The position numbers and the translations under genes are program-made. The notes beneath the pieces were generated by a model that saw only the letters and a list, made by a program, of their open reading frames with translations, was not told the DNA's origin and ran no database searches. From Bifidobacterium xylocopae (lineage in GTDB: Bacteria > Actinomycetota > Actinomycetes > Actinomycetales > Bifidobacteriaceae), in assembly GCF_003315615.1 (NCBI RefSeq), contig NZ_PDCH01000010.1, forward strand, positions 1 through 64,000: DNA of 64,000 bases. The letters are read 5' to 3'. The stretch's first letter is position 1; the number at the start of each line of letters is the position of its first letter. Positions 10,037 to 18,829 of the stretch are shown here, piece after piece.

Positions 10037-10078
10037 GGGCCCGTCGCACAACCGATTCGGTTGGCGACGGGCCCTTTC
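10037..10078 (+). terminator. Terminator after rplA
   Basis: The outer stem GGGCCCGTCGC (10037-10047) / GCGACGGGCCC (10064-10074) encloses a second pairing of CAACCG with CGGTTG, then TTT. It lies 17 bp after the rplA stop and may also stop the opposing gene at 10160. Confidence 0.85.
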
Positions 10079-10159
10079 GCGTGCCTTGAGTGAGGTGCGG
10101 TAGGCCGTATCACTGCGGCCGGCAGAGGTTGGCCTGCCTCGCGTGGGGACAGGTCCGAC

Positions 10160-12100
10160 CTACCGCTGTCGGGCGGGCGATAGGGCTGCCTCCTCAACAC
10201 TGCGGCGGTGGAAGGCAATCAGGAGGAAGGGGAGGGCGAAGACGACGGGGAGCATGTGACGCTCGAAATTGTTGGCGGGCGCAGCGATCATGACGCCCAT
10301 CAGGAGGAGCAGGGGCAGCTGGTCCAGGATGTCCCCCCAGCGGCCTCGCAAGGCCTCACAGCACAGGAGGATAAGCGCGGCCAGCACCCAGCAGTTGCCG
10401 GAGGCGGGCCAGCCAAGCACCGGCACGGCCGCCCAGGCCCGGGCGAACCAGGCCACCCAGTCCCGCCAACCGTGGCACCAGTAACGGATCCAGGCGGAGT
10501 CCTCCTGCACATAGCCGTTGTTGACGTAGTAGGCCATCGGCACATAGGCGTGGTCGGCCGGGTCGAAATAGCCGTAGGACTTGGCCAGGAAGGCGTCCAG
10601 GTAGATGACCGGATTCCGTTCACCGATCCGTGCCCATGCCCTGTTGAAGCCGCGCATGTCCGATGCACTGACCGTCTTCCAGCGGTAGACCACGATCTTG
10701 CCTTCGGGGCCGGAGGATTTGACCCTGTCCGCGTCCTTGGGGGTGTAGGCGAAACCGGCTGCGTCCAAGTCCATGATCGGGACCAGGTCGGCCCTGGCGT
10801 CTGCGGGGATGCCGGACGGGTTGCGCTGGGCCACGCGGGCGATCTGCTGGAGCTGGATGCCCTTGCCTTCGATGGGATCCCCCTTGATCACCGTCCCGGA
10901 GCCGGTCAGCATACCCATGGTCGCCTCAAAAACGAGGAGCGGGGTCAGGAGGCATAGGAGATGGAGCCTCCAGCGCCGCCGGTCACTCAGGAGCAGGACC
11001 AGAAGCTGGATGGCAACGATATAGACCGCGTATTTTGCTGAGCAAAGCATGACGAGTGTGGAGACCATAAACGCCATCCGGGCTCGCCAGCGCAGGGGCA
11101 GGCCGGCTTGACGCGTGGCCCTCAGCTCGTAGGCCAGGCCCGTCCACCAGAGGAAGGCCCAGGCGAACAGCGGGGATTTTGTCAGGGATATGGTGCTGAG
11201 GATGGCCAGAGGCCCGGCCAGGAAAGCCAGCAGGGTCAGCACCCGGGCCATTGTGCCCGCCTCGGGCAGGCCCTGGGCTTCGGGGTGCGCGGTCAGGTGG
11301 CAGGCGCGGGCCGGTTGGAAGAAACGGTCGGCGGTGACGGCGCAACAGAAGGCCGCGAACACCAGTTGGAGTCCGGCCAGCAGGATGACGGCCAGGTCGC
11401 CGGCGCCGGTCAGCCGCCGGGAGAGCGCTATCGAGCTGCCGTAGAGCAGGGTGAGCGGCAGGTTGTGCTGGTCGGTCAGGTAGGTCGGGGTCTGCGGCCA
11501 CAGGTAGTGGGCCGTGGGGTAGACATCCATGATGGTAGGCCCCTGCAGGTAGGGCAGCCGGGCCCCGCCCCGCTCAGCCAGCCATGAGGCGACCTCCTGG
11601 GTCTGTGAGACCAAATCGGCACCATAAGCCGCCAGTAGGGTGACCCAGATCCAGGACCAGCCGGCCAGCAGAAGGAGCAGGAGCGGCTTCCAACCCCGCG
11701 TCAGCCGCCACAGAAGGCGTCGGAGCGGGCGCAGGCAGGGCCAGTCATGCAAGCGGGCCATCAGCCGGGCAAGGCCCCGTCCGCTCGCTTGGGCTGTGAG
11801 CGGGTGGGTGCCTGGACCATGACCGGGCCGGCGTGAGAAACCGATGGCCAGACCCATGGTGAGCACGAACGAGGCCAGCAGAAGTGCGTAATTGAAGGGG
11901 CCGAAGTCGGCGATGCCGCCATCGGCCCGGTAAATCGGGCCTACTGCTATGCATAGGGCCATCCAGGTGCAGGCCAGCGTGGTCAGGATCCATCCCGCCC
12001 ACCGTGAAAGCCTGCCGCTTTTGCCGCTATAGCTGGTTGCGCCCTGGTGCACGGCACCTGGCTGGCCGGTTCGGGCGGGAGAGGAGGTTCGGGTGGTCAT
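10160..12100 (-). CDS. DUF6020-like polytopic membrane protein (GT-C-like)
   Basis: About 646 residues with a short Ser/Thr-rich cytoplasmic head and roughly ten or more hydrophobic segments. The extracellular loops resemble the DUF6020 family of Gram-positive membrane proteins, for example the loop containing YLTDQHNLPLTLLYG and the membrane segment CSAKYAVYIVAIQLLVLLL. The topology is that of lipid-linked-sugar (GT-C) transferases, but no catalytic residue can be assigned from sequence alone, so function is inferred. ATG at 12100 (MTTRTSS) is preferred over 12139, although neither has a strong ribosome binding site. It is divergent from the TM2 gene at 12264. Confidence 0.7.
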   Translation of the reverse strand: MTTRTSSPARTGQPGAVHQGATSYSGKSGRLSRWAGWILTTLACTWMALCIAVGPIYRADGGIADFGPFNYALLLASFVLTMGLAIGFSRRPGHGPGTHPLTAQASGRGLARLMARLHDWPCLRPLRRLLWRLTRGWKPLLLLLLAGWSWIWVTLLAAYGADLVSQTQEVASWLAERGGARLPYLQGPTIMDVYPTAHYLWPQTPTYLTDQHNLPLTLLYGSSIALSRRLTGAGDLAVILLAGLQLVFAAFCCAVTADRFFQPARACHLTAHPEAQGLPEAGTMARVLTLLAFLAGPLAILSTISLTKSPLFAWAFLWWTGLAYELRATRQAGLPLRWRARMAFMVSTLVMLCSAKYAVYIVAIQLLVLLLSDRRRWRLHLLCLLTPLLVFEATMGMLTGSGTVIKGDPIEGKGIQLQQIARVAQRNPSGIPADARADLVPIMDLDAAGFAYTPKDADRVKSSGPEGKIVVYRWKTVSASDMRGFNRAWARIGERNPVIYLDAFLAKSYGYFDPADHAYVPMAYYVNNGYVQEDSAWIRYWCHGWRDWVAWFARAWAAVPVLGWPASGNCWVLAALILLCCEALRGRWGDILDQLPLLLLMGVMIAAPANNFERHMLPVVFALPFLLIAFHRRSVEEAALSPARQR

Positions 12101-12263
12101 CGCTATGATTCTAGCCCGCAGCTGCCACAAACGCGGCAATGGCGGGTGAACCAGCTCTTGGCTGGCTCATCGAATATACTGGTGTCACATAGCGTCTGCA
12201 TTCAATCGGTTCCGCTTCGGATGAGCGGTGGCGGGGGGCGCGAGGCTCGGTTAGGGAGATGCG

Positions 12264-12923
12264 ATGGATAACGACCAGCAGCAGCAGGTGCAGGGTGCCG
12301 GGCAGGCGGATTACGGCCAGGTCGGCCAAGGAGCTGCGCAGCCGGGTTACCAGGGTGCTCCCTACCAGGGGCAGTACCAGGTGCCGGGGGAGGCGGGATA
12401 CGGCGGCGGGGCCTACGGTGGGCAGCAGTATGACGGCCAGGGCTACAGTGCTCAACCAGCCGCCGTTCCGCAGAACAACGGGCAGGCCTACGGTCCCGGC
12501 CAGCAGAATCAATACCAGGGGCAGTACCAGGAACCCTATGGAGGGACCCAGGCACAGGCCGCCTATCAGCAGTACGGCCAGCCCGGACAGCAGCAGTACG
12601 GGCAGAATGGTGCCTACGGGCAAGGATCATATGGCCAGTACGGGCCATATGGCCAACAGGCTCCGCAGGTCGTTTCGCCCAAGTCCAAGGTCGCGGCCGG
12701 CCTGCTGGCGATTTTCCTGGGCAGTCTCGGCATCCATAACTTCTATCTCGGCAGGACCAGCCGTGGCGTCTGCCAGCTTGTACTGACAGTCGTCGGCTGG
12801 ATCGTCATCGTGGGTCCGGTCATCTCCTCCATCTGGGCCCTGGTGGAGGGCATCCTGATCCTGTGCTCGCATCCTGGCTCCTTCTGGCATCAGGACGCCA
12901 ACGGCCGGGAGTTCATGGATTGA
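12264..12923 (+). CDS. TM2-domain protein with Gln/Tyr/Gly-rich N-terminus
   Basis: The 219-residue product has a low-complexity half (1-~135) built of YGQ, GQYQ and QQQYG units, then a TM2 domain (~137-205). That domain has SKVAAGLLAIFLGSLGIHNFYLG followed by a second span and the usual polar turn. TM2 proteins are small membrane proteins of unknown function. The prion-like N-terminus resembles that of the DUF805 protein at 48402. The function is not known. Confidence 0.85.
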   Translation: MDNDQQQQVQGAGQADYGQVGQGAAQPGYQGAPYQGQYQVPGEAGYGGGAYGGQQYDGQGYSAQPAAVPQNNGQAYGPGQQNQYQGQYQEPYGGTQAQAAYQQYGQPGQQQYGQNGAYGQGSYGQYGPYGQQAPQVVSPKSKVAAGLLAIFLGSLGIHNFYLGRTSRGVCQLVLTVVGWIVIVGPVISSIWALVEGILILCSHPGSFWHQDANGREFMD

Positions 12924-12970
12924 CGGACACGCGTTACCGTTCGGGTGTAGAGGCGCAGGGGGAGCGGTCG

Positions 12971-13591
12971 ATGAAACGGCGGGAAGTGTCGGCCCATCCC
13001 GAGGCCACGATTGCCGACTCCGAATACTCCCTGGCGGACATCCAGCGCAAGCAGGCCAAGCCGATGCGTTGGGTGGTCTTCATCCTGGCCGCTTTGCTGG
13101 CAATCGTCGTGCCCTATGGCCTGGGACGGACACTGGCCATCCACCATACCGCTGGCGTGTTGCGGCTGGTCTCGGGTCTCGATCCGCGTGGCATCGCCCT
13201 GATTGCCTGGACAGTCACTCTGGTGGCGTTCGTGGGCCTGGGCATGTCGATCATCGAATCCTCATCCTGGTTCTGGAGGGTGCTCTTCGTGGTAGGCATA
13301 GCGGCAGAACAGCTGATCGCCGGGCTTTGCCTTCTCAAATTCAACTTCTGGTACGGGACCTATGTCATCTACCAGCAGTCCTCGGTGCTGGCCAACGCAG
13401 CCAACCTGGGCATCCTTGCCGCCGGACTGTCCGTCGCGGTCTTTGCGGTCCTGTTCGTGGCCATCCTGATCGGTGTCAGGAAGGACTCGCCACTCAACAC
13501 ACTGACCCATTCCTGGTCGGCCCTGACCATGTTCTTCGTGATCGAGTTGGCCGCCATCCTGATCGTCCTGTTTGGCGGCCTCATCAATTAG
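12971..13591 (+). CDS. Hypothetical membrane protein, about five TM segments
   Basis: A 206-residue protein with a short charged head (MKRREVSAHPEATIADSEYS) and about five hydrophobic segments spread over residues ~35-205. I do not recognise the family. ATG at 12971 is chosen because GGGGAGCGG lies just upstream and an earlier in-frame start would overlap the TM2 gene. It lies 47 bp after that gene and 23 bp before the PHP gene, so the three may form one transcript. Confidence 0.75.
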   Translation: MKRREVSAHPEATIADSEYSLADIQRKQAKPMRWVVFILAALLAIVVPYGLGRTLAIHHTAGVLRLVSGLDPRGIALIAWTVTLVAFVGLGMSIIESSSWFWRVLFVVGIAAEQLIAGLCLLKFNFWYGTYVIYQQSSVLANAANLGILAAGLSVAVFAVLFVAILIGVRKDSPLNTLTHSWSALTMFFVIELAAILIVLFGGLIN

Positions 13592-13614
13592 CCCAGGACG
13601 GGGAAGAGAGCGGT

Positions 13615-14415
13615 ATGCCGGCTGATTTCCATGTGCATTCCAGCTACTCGTTCGACAGCGATTCACCCTTGTCGGCCTATCTGGACCGCGAGAACCACCT
13701 GCTGCTGACGACTGACCATCTTGAACTGGCGAACTCGGTTGACGACGGGCGCGATGATGTTCCCGACTTCGCTGAGATTGCCCGGCAGATGGAGTTCATC
13801 CGCCAGGAGTCCGGGGATGCTGGGCTCGAAACGGTCGTGGGGGCCGAGGTGGGCTACTGCAGGGAGCACCTGGGGCGGTTGGAGGAGCTTGTGGCCACGG
13901 ACGGCATCGCCCTGCGGCTGCTGAGCTTCCACGCCTACCAGGGCCATGACTGGATCGAGACCGAGGCGCATGCTTCGATGGGGGATGACGACTATGCCAA
14001 GGCGTACTTCGACCTGGTGCTGGAGGGAGTGGAACGGCTGGGCGGGCAGGCGCAAGTGCTGGCCCACCTGGATTACCCCTTCCGCTACCGACCCTCCATC
14101 GACAGCCGCGTGTTATTCCGGCGCTTCGGCGGGCGCATCCGGGCCATCATCGACGCTTGCGACCGACAGGGGCTGGTGGTGGAGCTGAACACCAAGAGCA
14201 TGTATACATACGGCAGGGAGACCTTCTACGACTTGCTGCTTGAGACCATCGCCGGTCGGGACGACGGTGGGCGGCCGGTACCGGTCTGCCTGGGATCCGA
14301 CTGCCACCCGGCGGGGAACTGGCATGCCGGATTCGACCGGGCGGCCGGGCTCGCCGCCTCGCATGGGCTGAAGCCGCTGGATTGGGTGGATATGCGGGGC
14401 CGCCTTACCCGCTGA
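13615..14415 (+). CDS. PHP-family phosphoesterase (histidinol-phosphatase-like)
   Basis: A 266-residue PHP-domain protein. The first metal motif HVHSSYS is at residues 6-12, the second element TTDHLEL near 32, EVGYCREHLG near 80, and the final CLGSDCHPAGN near 226. These His/Asp ligands bind the trinuclear metal site of PHP phosphatases. Length and layout fit HisJ-type histidinol-phosphate phosphatases, but no other his gene is adjacent, so the substrate is open. The start follows GGGGAAGAG and gives the HVH motif its usual N-terminal position. Confidence 0.85.
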   Translation: MPADFHVHSSYSFDSDSPLSAYLDRENHLLLTTDHLELANSVDDGRDDVPDFAEIARQMEFIRQESGDAGLETVVGAEVGYCREHLGRLEELVATDGIALRLLSFHAYQGHDWIETEAHASMGDDDYAKAYFDLVLEGVERLGGQAQVLAHLDYPFRYRPSIDSRVLFRRFGGRIRAIIDACDRQGLVVELNTKSMYTYGRETFYDLLLETIAGRDDGGRPVPVCLGSDCHPAGNWHAGFDRAAGLAASHGLKPLDWVDMRGRLTR

Positions 14416-14470
14416 TGAACACGCAAGTGCCGGTGCCCGCAGCTACCGCATGACGGAACGATAACGGAAA

Positions 14471-14500
14471 GGCCCCGCCGGCAGCAACCCGGACGGGGCC
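14471..14500 (+). terminator. Hairpin between convergent genes
   Basis: The stem GGCCCCG (14471-14477) / CGGGGCC (14494-14500) is preceded by AAA and followed by a mixed sequence with few T, so termination efficiency is uncertain. It separates the PHP gene from the opposing gene ending at 14555. Confidence 0.6.
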
Positions 14501-14554
14501 CTTGGGCCTTATCCTGCCAGGATCTCTGAATGGGTGCTGGCAGGGATGGGAGCC

Positions 14555-14980
14555 TCAGTAGCTCTGGGAGACGGGGATGTTGAATCGTACATTCAGTCCG
14601 CGATCATAGTGCAGGAACATATTGGCGCCATAACGGTCCACGTCGCGGTGGGTGAAGAGCATGCGGATGGCGAAAGCGGTCTGCACGTCCGGTGGCAGCT
14701 CCTCGAAAGCCTTGTGCGCGTCCCAACCGCCGGGTGCAACCGCCTGGTCAGGCACATAGGCATAGCCGTAGCCGTCCTCGTTCACATATCCCATGAACGG
14801 CAGGTCCCAGGCCTTGTGCTCGGTCAGCTGCTTCTTGAAGTCCTCGACCCCCTGCAGGGCCTCATCGCTGATTCCGAAACGTTTGGCCACCTTGTTGGCC
14901 TCGCGGGTCTTCGTCTCGGCATCCTCTTCGAAGAGCGAGCCGTCCACAACGATTGCATCGTCTTCCTTCTGATTCGCCAT
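14555..14980 (-). CDS. Hypothetical cytoplasmic protein, 141 aa
   Basis: A 141-residue acidic soluble protein starting MANQKEDDAIVVDGSLFEED. It has no signal peptide or membrane segment, and aromatic residues are concentrated in GYVNEDGYGYAYVPD (~70-85). I do not recognise the family. The start at 14980 is supported by AGGAAGGA 7-8 nt upstream. The region between it and the next gene upstream on the same strand is 530 bp, so it is probably transcribed alone. Confidence 0.75.
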   Translation of the reverse strand: MANQKEDDAIVVDGSLFEEDAETKTREANKVAKRFGISDEALQGVEDFKKQLTEHKAWDLPFMGYVNEDGYGYAYVPDQAVAPGGWDAHKAFEELPPDVQTAFAIRMLFTHRDVDRYGANMFLHYDRGLNVRFNIPVSQSY

Positions 14981-15510
14981 ATGCGTGTTCCTTCCTATGA
15001 ACCCTGCTGCCGGCATCGCTGCCGGTCAGCCTGTAATCCCCGTCTGCCGCCCGCTGGGGCGCCGTGTGCGGCCGTGGAGCCATACGGTACCGCGGTGCAT
15101 CCGTACTCATAATCTATCATCGAAACAGGTGTGCTGTCGCTTCCGCTTGTGTTCGCTTTGCCGCGTGATTGCGGGATTGCTGATCAGGGAAATCGCCGTT
15201 TGCCCGGCCTCCTGTCGCTACCAGAATCTCACAGAAACGCACAGTGACCGGCATTTGTTATTTTGCTCACAGAGGAGAGGTAAACCGTATCGGGCTTCCG
15301 CTGTCGCCAGCCCCGCAGATGTCGACGAATTAAGGACCCGCTGTGGAAGCGGACCTTGGAACAGACCAGCTGCCCCCATGAGGGAGAGTTCGACAGGCTG
15401 GCCCATGGTCGTCCATCGCGTACGGTCGCTGATGTCAGGTGTGACAATACAAGGCCCGTCTCCCGCCCCGGAACGTGGGGGGGGGGGGGAGCCGTGTGGA
15501 ATGGTTCGGA
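14981..15510. other. 530-bp intergenic region with a G13 tract
   Basis: No gene is supported here. Possible frames are short, overlap on both strands and have no recognisable similarity. The stretch is less GC-rich than its surroundings between ~15110 and 15330. It ends in the G13 homopolymer near 15477. It should contain the promoter of the gene at 14980. Confidence 0.5.
15477..15489. repeat. Homopolymeric G tract (13 G)
   Basis: Thirteen consecutive G on the plus strand, 21 bp beyond the stop codon of the minus-strand gene at 15511. Runs of this length are prone to slippage during replication and also to sequencing and assembly error. Confidence 0.9.
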
Positions 15511-16263
15511 TCAGCGACGGTGGTGAAGGTCGGCGGCGACGATGACCGCTGCCCCCAATGCTTCCAAGGCCGTCGCGATCAGCCAGGCGACTACGATCCC
15601 GCTCTGTCTGGGACCTACGGAGCCCAGGCGGGTGAACAGGAAGATGTCGGTGACGGCTATCTGCAGGCCAACCAGGCTGCTGATGACGGTCAGTCTGACC
15701 GACTTGCGGTGTTGCTTGGCACGGTTACCTTCGCCCTCACCGCCGCCCAGCTTGATGACGCCCACGTGCCCCAGGAGCCAGACCGACACACCCAGCAGGA
15801 CGCCCGCCACCGGCAGGGAGAGGAAGATGGGGAAGGTGGAGAAAGCCAAACCCAGCGAGGCCACCGCGAAAGCCACGGCGAAGCCCAGGTAGAGCGGGCT
15901 GTAACGACTGTGCTCCTTGACGTTCCGCATGGCCGTGCCCGCCAGATGTCCTGCCTGCTCCGCCACGGATGGACCGTCCTGGCTCTTGCCGTGGTCGGAT
16001 TGGGCTGTGGATGCCTTCTCCTTGCGCCGGCCACCTTCCTTGGTTCCGGTGCGGTCCTTCTGAGTGGTATCGCTGGCCTTGGAATGGGTGGTTGGGGTGC
16101 GGTGCTCGGCTTGTTCGCCGCCGTGCTTCCGGCCGCTGCCCGGATTGCGGTTCCTGGTTTTGGTCGCTTCGGTCCTGGGCTGTGGGTCCTGACCGTCCCC
16201 CGGGTGCGGGTCCTGTTTGGCGTCACCATGCGGCGAAGGTGTCTTATCGTTCTTGTCTACCAT
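15511..16263 (-). CDS. Membrane protein with long polar N-terminus, 250 aa
   Basis: Residues 1-~115 are a charged, low-complexity region rich in Lys, Asp, Gln, Thr and Pro (begins MVDKNDKTPSPHGDAKQDPH). Four hydrophobic segments follow at ~128-250, with a cytoplasmic basic loop KQHRKSVR between the second and third. The family is not recognised. ATG at 16263 is fixed by GGAGG 6-7 nt upstream. Its stop lies next to the G13 tract. Confidence 0.75.
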   Translation of the reverse strand: MVDKNDKTPSPHGDAKQDPHPGDGQDPQPRTEATKTRNRNPGSGRKHGGEQAEHRTPTTHSKASDTTQKDRTGTKEGGRRKEKASTAQSDHGKSQDGPSVAEQAGHLAGTAMRNVKEHSRYSPLYLGFAVAFAVASLGLAFSTFPIFLSLPVAGVLLGVSVWLLGHVGVIKLGGGEGEGNRAKQHRKSVRLTVISSLVGLQIAVTDIFLFTRLGSVGPRQSGIVVAWLIATALEALGAAVIVAADLHHRR

Positions 16264-16402
16264 GATCGGCCTCCTATGTACCATCGCTTCCAGTCTAGGT
16301 ATGCCGCGGCGCAAACGGTGAAGTGTGTCCTTTGTTCCGCTTCGTGCAAATACCCGCGAAGCCAAGCGGCGTGCCGTTCCCCCGGCAGCGGTGCTGGATG
16401 TG

Positions 16403-17857
16403 TCAGTGGTGGGATGGGCTGAAGGGGGGCATCTGTCCCGTGGTTCGCCATCTGTCCCATAGCGCCTGCATGCAGGTGAGAGCGCACAGGCCCCAGCCTG
16501 CCACCAGAGGCAGGAAATAGCGCAACTGCATGCCCAGGACGCCGACCGCACCGGATCCGGTGTACTGCAGCCACAGGGCCAGATATGTCAGCAGGATTAT
16601 GAGGAGGTTGAGCAGGTAGGAGGACCAGCAGAACAACAGTTCGGAGCGGCCAAGGGTGCGTACGGCCGTGGCGAGCAGCAGGAGGGCAAACAGGAGCGTC
16701 AGCCCCAGCCAGACGGTGATAAGGGCGCGGGAGCCTCCCTGGCTGCTGTTGTTGGTCTGCCCGTGGCTTATGGACCATGCGATGGAACGCAGCACAGCGG
16801 CGATGGTCGCCGGCCTGGTGAGCAGGTCATGCTTCTTCGCAAGCATGGCGTCATACGACACGAACATGGGAGCCGTGGCGTACCAACCATTCAGTTTCAT
16901 CCAGGCCAGGAGCCAGGCCGCGGAGGCCCCCACCCCTGCGATGGATACAGCAGGTACGAACCGGTCGCGGCCGCCGTTTTCGGGTGCTGTCCTCCCTGCC
17001 TTCCGCGCCAGGGGGAGCAGCAGGAGCAGCGCGACCAGTGGGGCGTATATGAACTTGCACATGGCGAGCAGGAGTCCCACTGCCGCGGTGGAAGCGCAAC
17101 GGCGTTTGGTTGGCGGCTGGATGAGCGAACTGAAGACCAGGCAGAGGAAGAGGGGGGCGATGGCCTGAGTCATCGAGTCCGCAGAGATGGTGAAAGCCGT
17201 GCGCATGTGGAAGGCCAGGACGGGGACCAATAGGAGCAGCCCCATGGCGATGCGCCAGCGGGGGAGGACGCTCAGGCTCATGAGCAGGCAGAGGGTGAAG
17301 ACCAGCAGCATGGCGACTTCGGCCGCATAGAATGTGGCGTTGGCCGACAGGCCCGCCAACTTGCCGAATCCGAAGACCAACAGCTGCGGTAGGTAAGCGA
17401 CAGGTGAATTCGTGGCGGTGTTGTTGTATGGCAGTGCAACAGTCGCTTTCCCCTGGTCGCTGGGGCTGATGGAATCGGGCAGGGCTATGGATGAGTCGTA
17501 ACCGTCGAACACCTGCCAGGAATAGTCCAGCCAGGCGCGGTCCACATCCCCGCCGACGTTCCCGGTGGTGTTGTGCAGGAAGCTTCTGGAGCCGACCGGC
17601 TTCGCCAGCCAATCACCGTTGGTCATCCCGCTGATTCGGTAGACATGGGACCATACATCCGGGGTGTGCCCGGGCTTGGTCGTTGCGATGAAAAAGCAGC
17701 CGGCCAGTAGTGAACACACAGCCATCAGCAAAGGAGTAAAGGCCCGGATTCTGTCCAGCCAGGATTTGAGCCCCATGCCCGGCCGTACCTTGCAATCCCC
17801 TGCAACGGCGGTTTTTCGGGCGTTCGTAACGCTGCCGGCACTCACTCCATTGCGCAT
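16403..17857 (-). CDS. DUF2142-like polytopic membrane protein
   Basis: A 484-residue protein with one N-terminal span, a ~100-residue extracellular loop (GHTPDVWSHVYRISGMTNGDW) and about ten further spans. The PDxxxHxYRIS-type motif after the first helix and the overall layout match DUF2142 proteins, which often lie near surface polysaccharide genes and resemble GT-C transferases. The function is inferred. ATG at 17857 is used; ATG at 17776 (MGLKSWLDRIRAF) is an alternative. A TATAAT box on the minus strand (17920-17925) lies about 65 bp upstream. Confidence 0.75.
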   Translation of the reverse strand: MRNGVSAGSVTNARKTAVAGDCKVRPGMGLKSWLDRIRAFTPLLMAVCSLLAGCFFIATTKPGHTPDVWSHVYRISGMTNGDWLAKPVGSRSFLHNTTGNVGGDVDRAWLDYSWQVFDGYDSSIALPDSISPSDQGKATVALPYNNTATNSPVAYLPQLLVFGFGKLAGLSANATFYAAEVAMLLVFTLCLLMSLSVLPRWRIAMGLLLLVPVLAFHMRTAFTISADSMTQAIAPLFLCLVFSSLIQPPTKRRCASTAAVGLLLAMCKFIYAPLVALLLLLPLARKAGRTAPENGGRDRFVPAVSIAGVGASAAWLLAWMKLNGWYATAPMFVSYDAMLAKKHDLLTRPATIAAVLRSIAWSISHGQTNNSSQGGSRALITVWLGLTLLFALLLLATAVRTLGRSELLFCWSSYLLNLLIILLTYLALWLQYTGSGAVGVLGMQLRYFLPLVAGWGLCALTCMQALWDRWRTTGQMPPFSPSHH

Positions 17858-17984
17858 AATGCCATCTATCCATTCACCATATCTTGGGGGTTTGCACTTC
17901 AGTGCCTGCCTGTTAGCCGATTATAGCCGTATCCGTCCGTGCGGCCGGCCGTCGCGCTGTCAAACGGCGAAAGGCTGGATTGTG

Positions 17985-17995
17985 CCCCCCCCCCC
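17985..17995. repeat. Homopolymeric C tract (11 C)
   Basis: Eleven consecutive C on the plus strand, reading as G11 in the direction of the DUF2142-like gene. It lies ~130 bp upstream of that gene's start and ~60 bp upstream of a minus-strand TATAAT box. Slippage here could change promoter spacing, or the length could be an assembly error. Confidence 0.9.
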
Positions 17996-18005
17996 ATCGT
18001 ATGGT

Positions 18006-18370
18006 TCACAGGCCGGAGTTCCCCGTCAGGTGCCGGTATAGTCCACTGTCCACGGGTTTGGCCAGACGTATGTCGGTGACGGTGGCTTTCATGCCCGTGC
18101 TGGTGTTGGACGCGGTCCGCTCCACCAGCCGCGAGTCATCGAATGACGCTACCCGACCGACGTAGTAGTACCTGGCTGCTCGGGACTCCTCCCTGCGCAT
18201 CACAAAGACCGGTATGAAGTGGCTGTCCTCCCAGGACGGCTCTCCTGCGCCCTCCCGCATCCAGCGGAACTACCAATACCCGCCGAGAGTGATTGTGCCG
18301 CTCCTCGTTGGGCGCACAGAACCGCGCCATCGCTGACTATCACGGTGCCAACCACCGTATGCCTTAACAC
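18006..18370 (-). pseudogene. Decayed NUDIX / DUF3427-like remnant
   Basis: Reading the minus strand from GTG at 18370 gives a NUDIX N-terminus (VVGTVIVSDGAVLCAQRG), as in CTP or 8-oxo-dGTP pyrophosphohydrolases. It stops making sense near 18280, where the continuation (GYW, a stop, then FRW) is in another frame. The rest of the NUDIX fold is missing. Downstream in that frame, HFIPVFVMRREE, ARYYYVGRVASFDDSR and the ending resemble the DUF3427 domain of helicase-like proteins. I read this as the two ends of a larger gene joined by an internal deletion and a frameshift. Family assignment of the second part is tentative. Confidence 0.45.
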
Positions 18371-18560
18371 CGATCGCTGTGGTTCTGTGCCATGGCATTC
18401 CTCGCTTTCCGCGCTCGCCTGGATCCAGGATACAGCCGGGTCTCGTACGATGCGGGTGGGGAGGAGCGGTCCCGTCATCCGGTCGGTTTGCAGGCAGACT
18501 GGTGTCGACAGCGTATTGGCTGCATTAGTGCAAGAGTGATTGGGCTCAATTATGACGAAA

Positions 18561-18578
18561 CCCCTCAACAGTGAGGGG
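18561..18578 (-). terminator. Terminator after tRNA-Ser
   Basis: On the minus strand the stem CCCCTCA/TGAGGGG with a 4-nt loop is followed by TTTCG. It begins 11 bp after the tRNA 3' end. Confidence 0.75.
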
Positions 18579-18588
18579 TCTGAGCTGG

Positions 18589-18673
18589 CGGAGGATACGA
18601 GATTCGAACTCGTGAGGGCGTGAACCCAACACGCTTTCCAAGCGTGCGCCATAGACCACTAGGCGAATCCTCC
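18589..18673 (-). tRNA. tRNA-Ser (anticodon GGA)
   Basis: An 85-nt class II tRNA with acceptor GGAGGAT/ATCCTCC, anticodon loop CTTGGAAAG giving GGA, a long variable arm (GTTGGGTTCACGCCCTCAC region) and T loop GTTCGAATC. Discriminator G and encoded CCA follow at 18586-18588. Confidence 0.95.
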
Positions 18674-18772
18674 AGGTCACAACTGCTTCATAATAGCACA
18701 CAGTGGCCGCTTTGCGGGCTGGTGACAGGGTCAGCGTGTCATGACCAGAACTCCGGATGGCCAGTCCGTCCC

Positions 18773-18806
18773 GAAGGACGGTCCGGTCAGAAGGACGGTC
18801 CGGTCA
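18773..18806. repeat. 17-bp tandem direct repeat downstream of katA
   Basis: GAAGGACGGTCCGGTCA occurs twice head to tail between katA (stop at 18830, minus strand) and tRNA-Ser. The preceding CCGTCC pairs with GGACGG across a GAA-type loop (18766-18783), so the unit may contribute to a weak transcription stop for katA. Confidence 0.8.
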
Positions 18807-18829
18807 GAATGGGATGCGGCAGGATGCAA

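Noticed and set aside
15475-16422. 315-codon plus-strand frame opposite the 15511 gene
   Set aside because: Starts in the G13 tract, has no start signal and is the mirror of a gene with a clear ribosome binding site.
18200-18652. 150-codon minus frame starting inside tRNA-Ser
   Set aside because: The first part overlaps the tRNA; only its NUDIX-like section is meaningful and is reported as a remnant.
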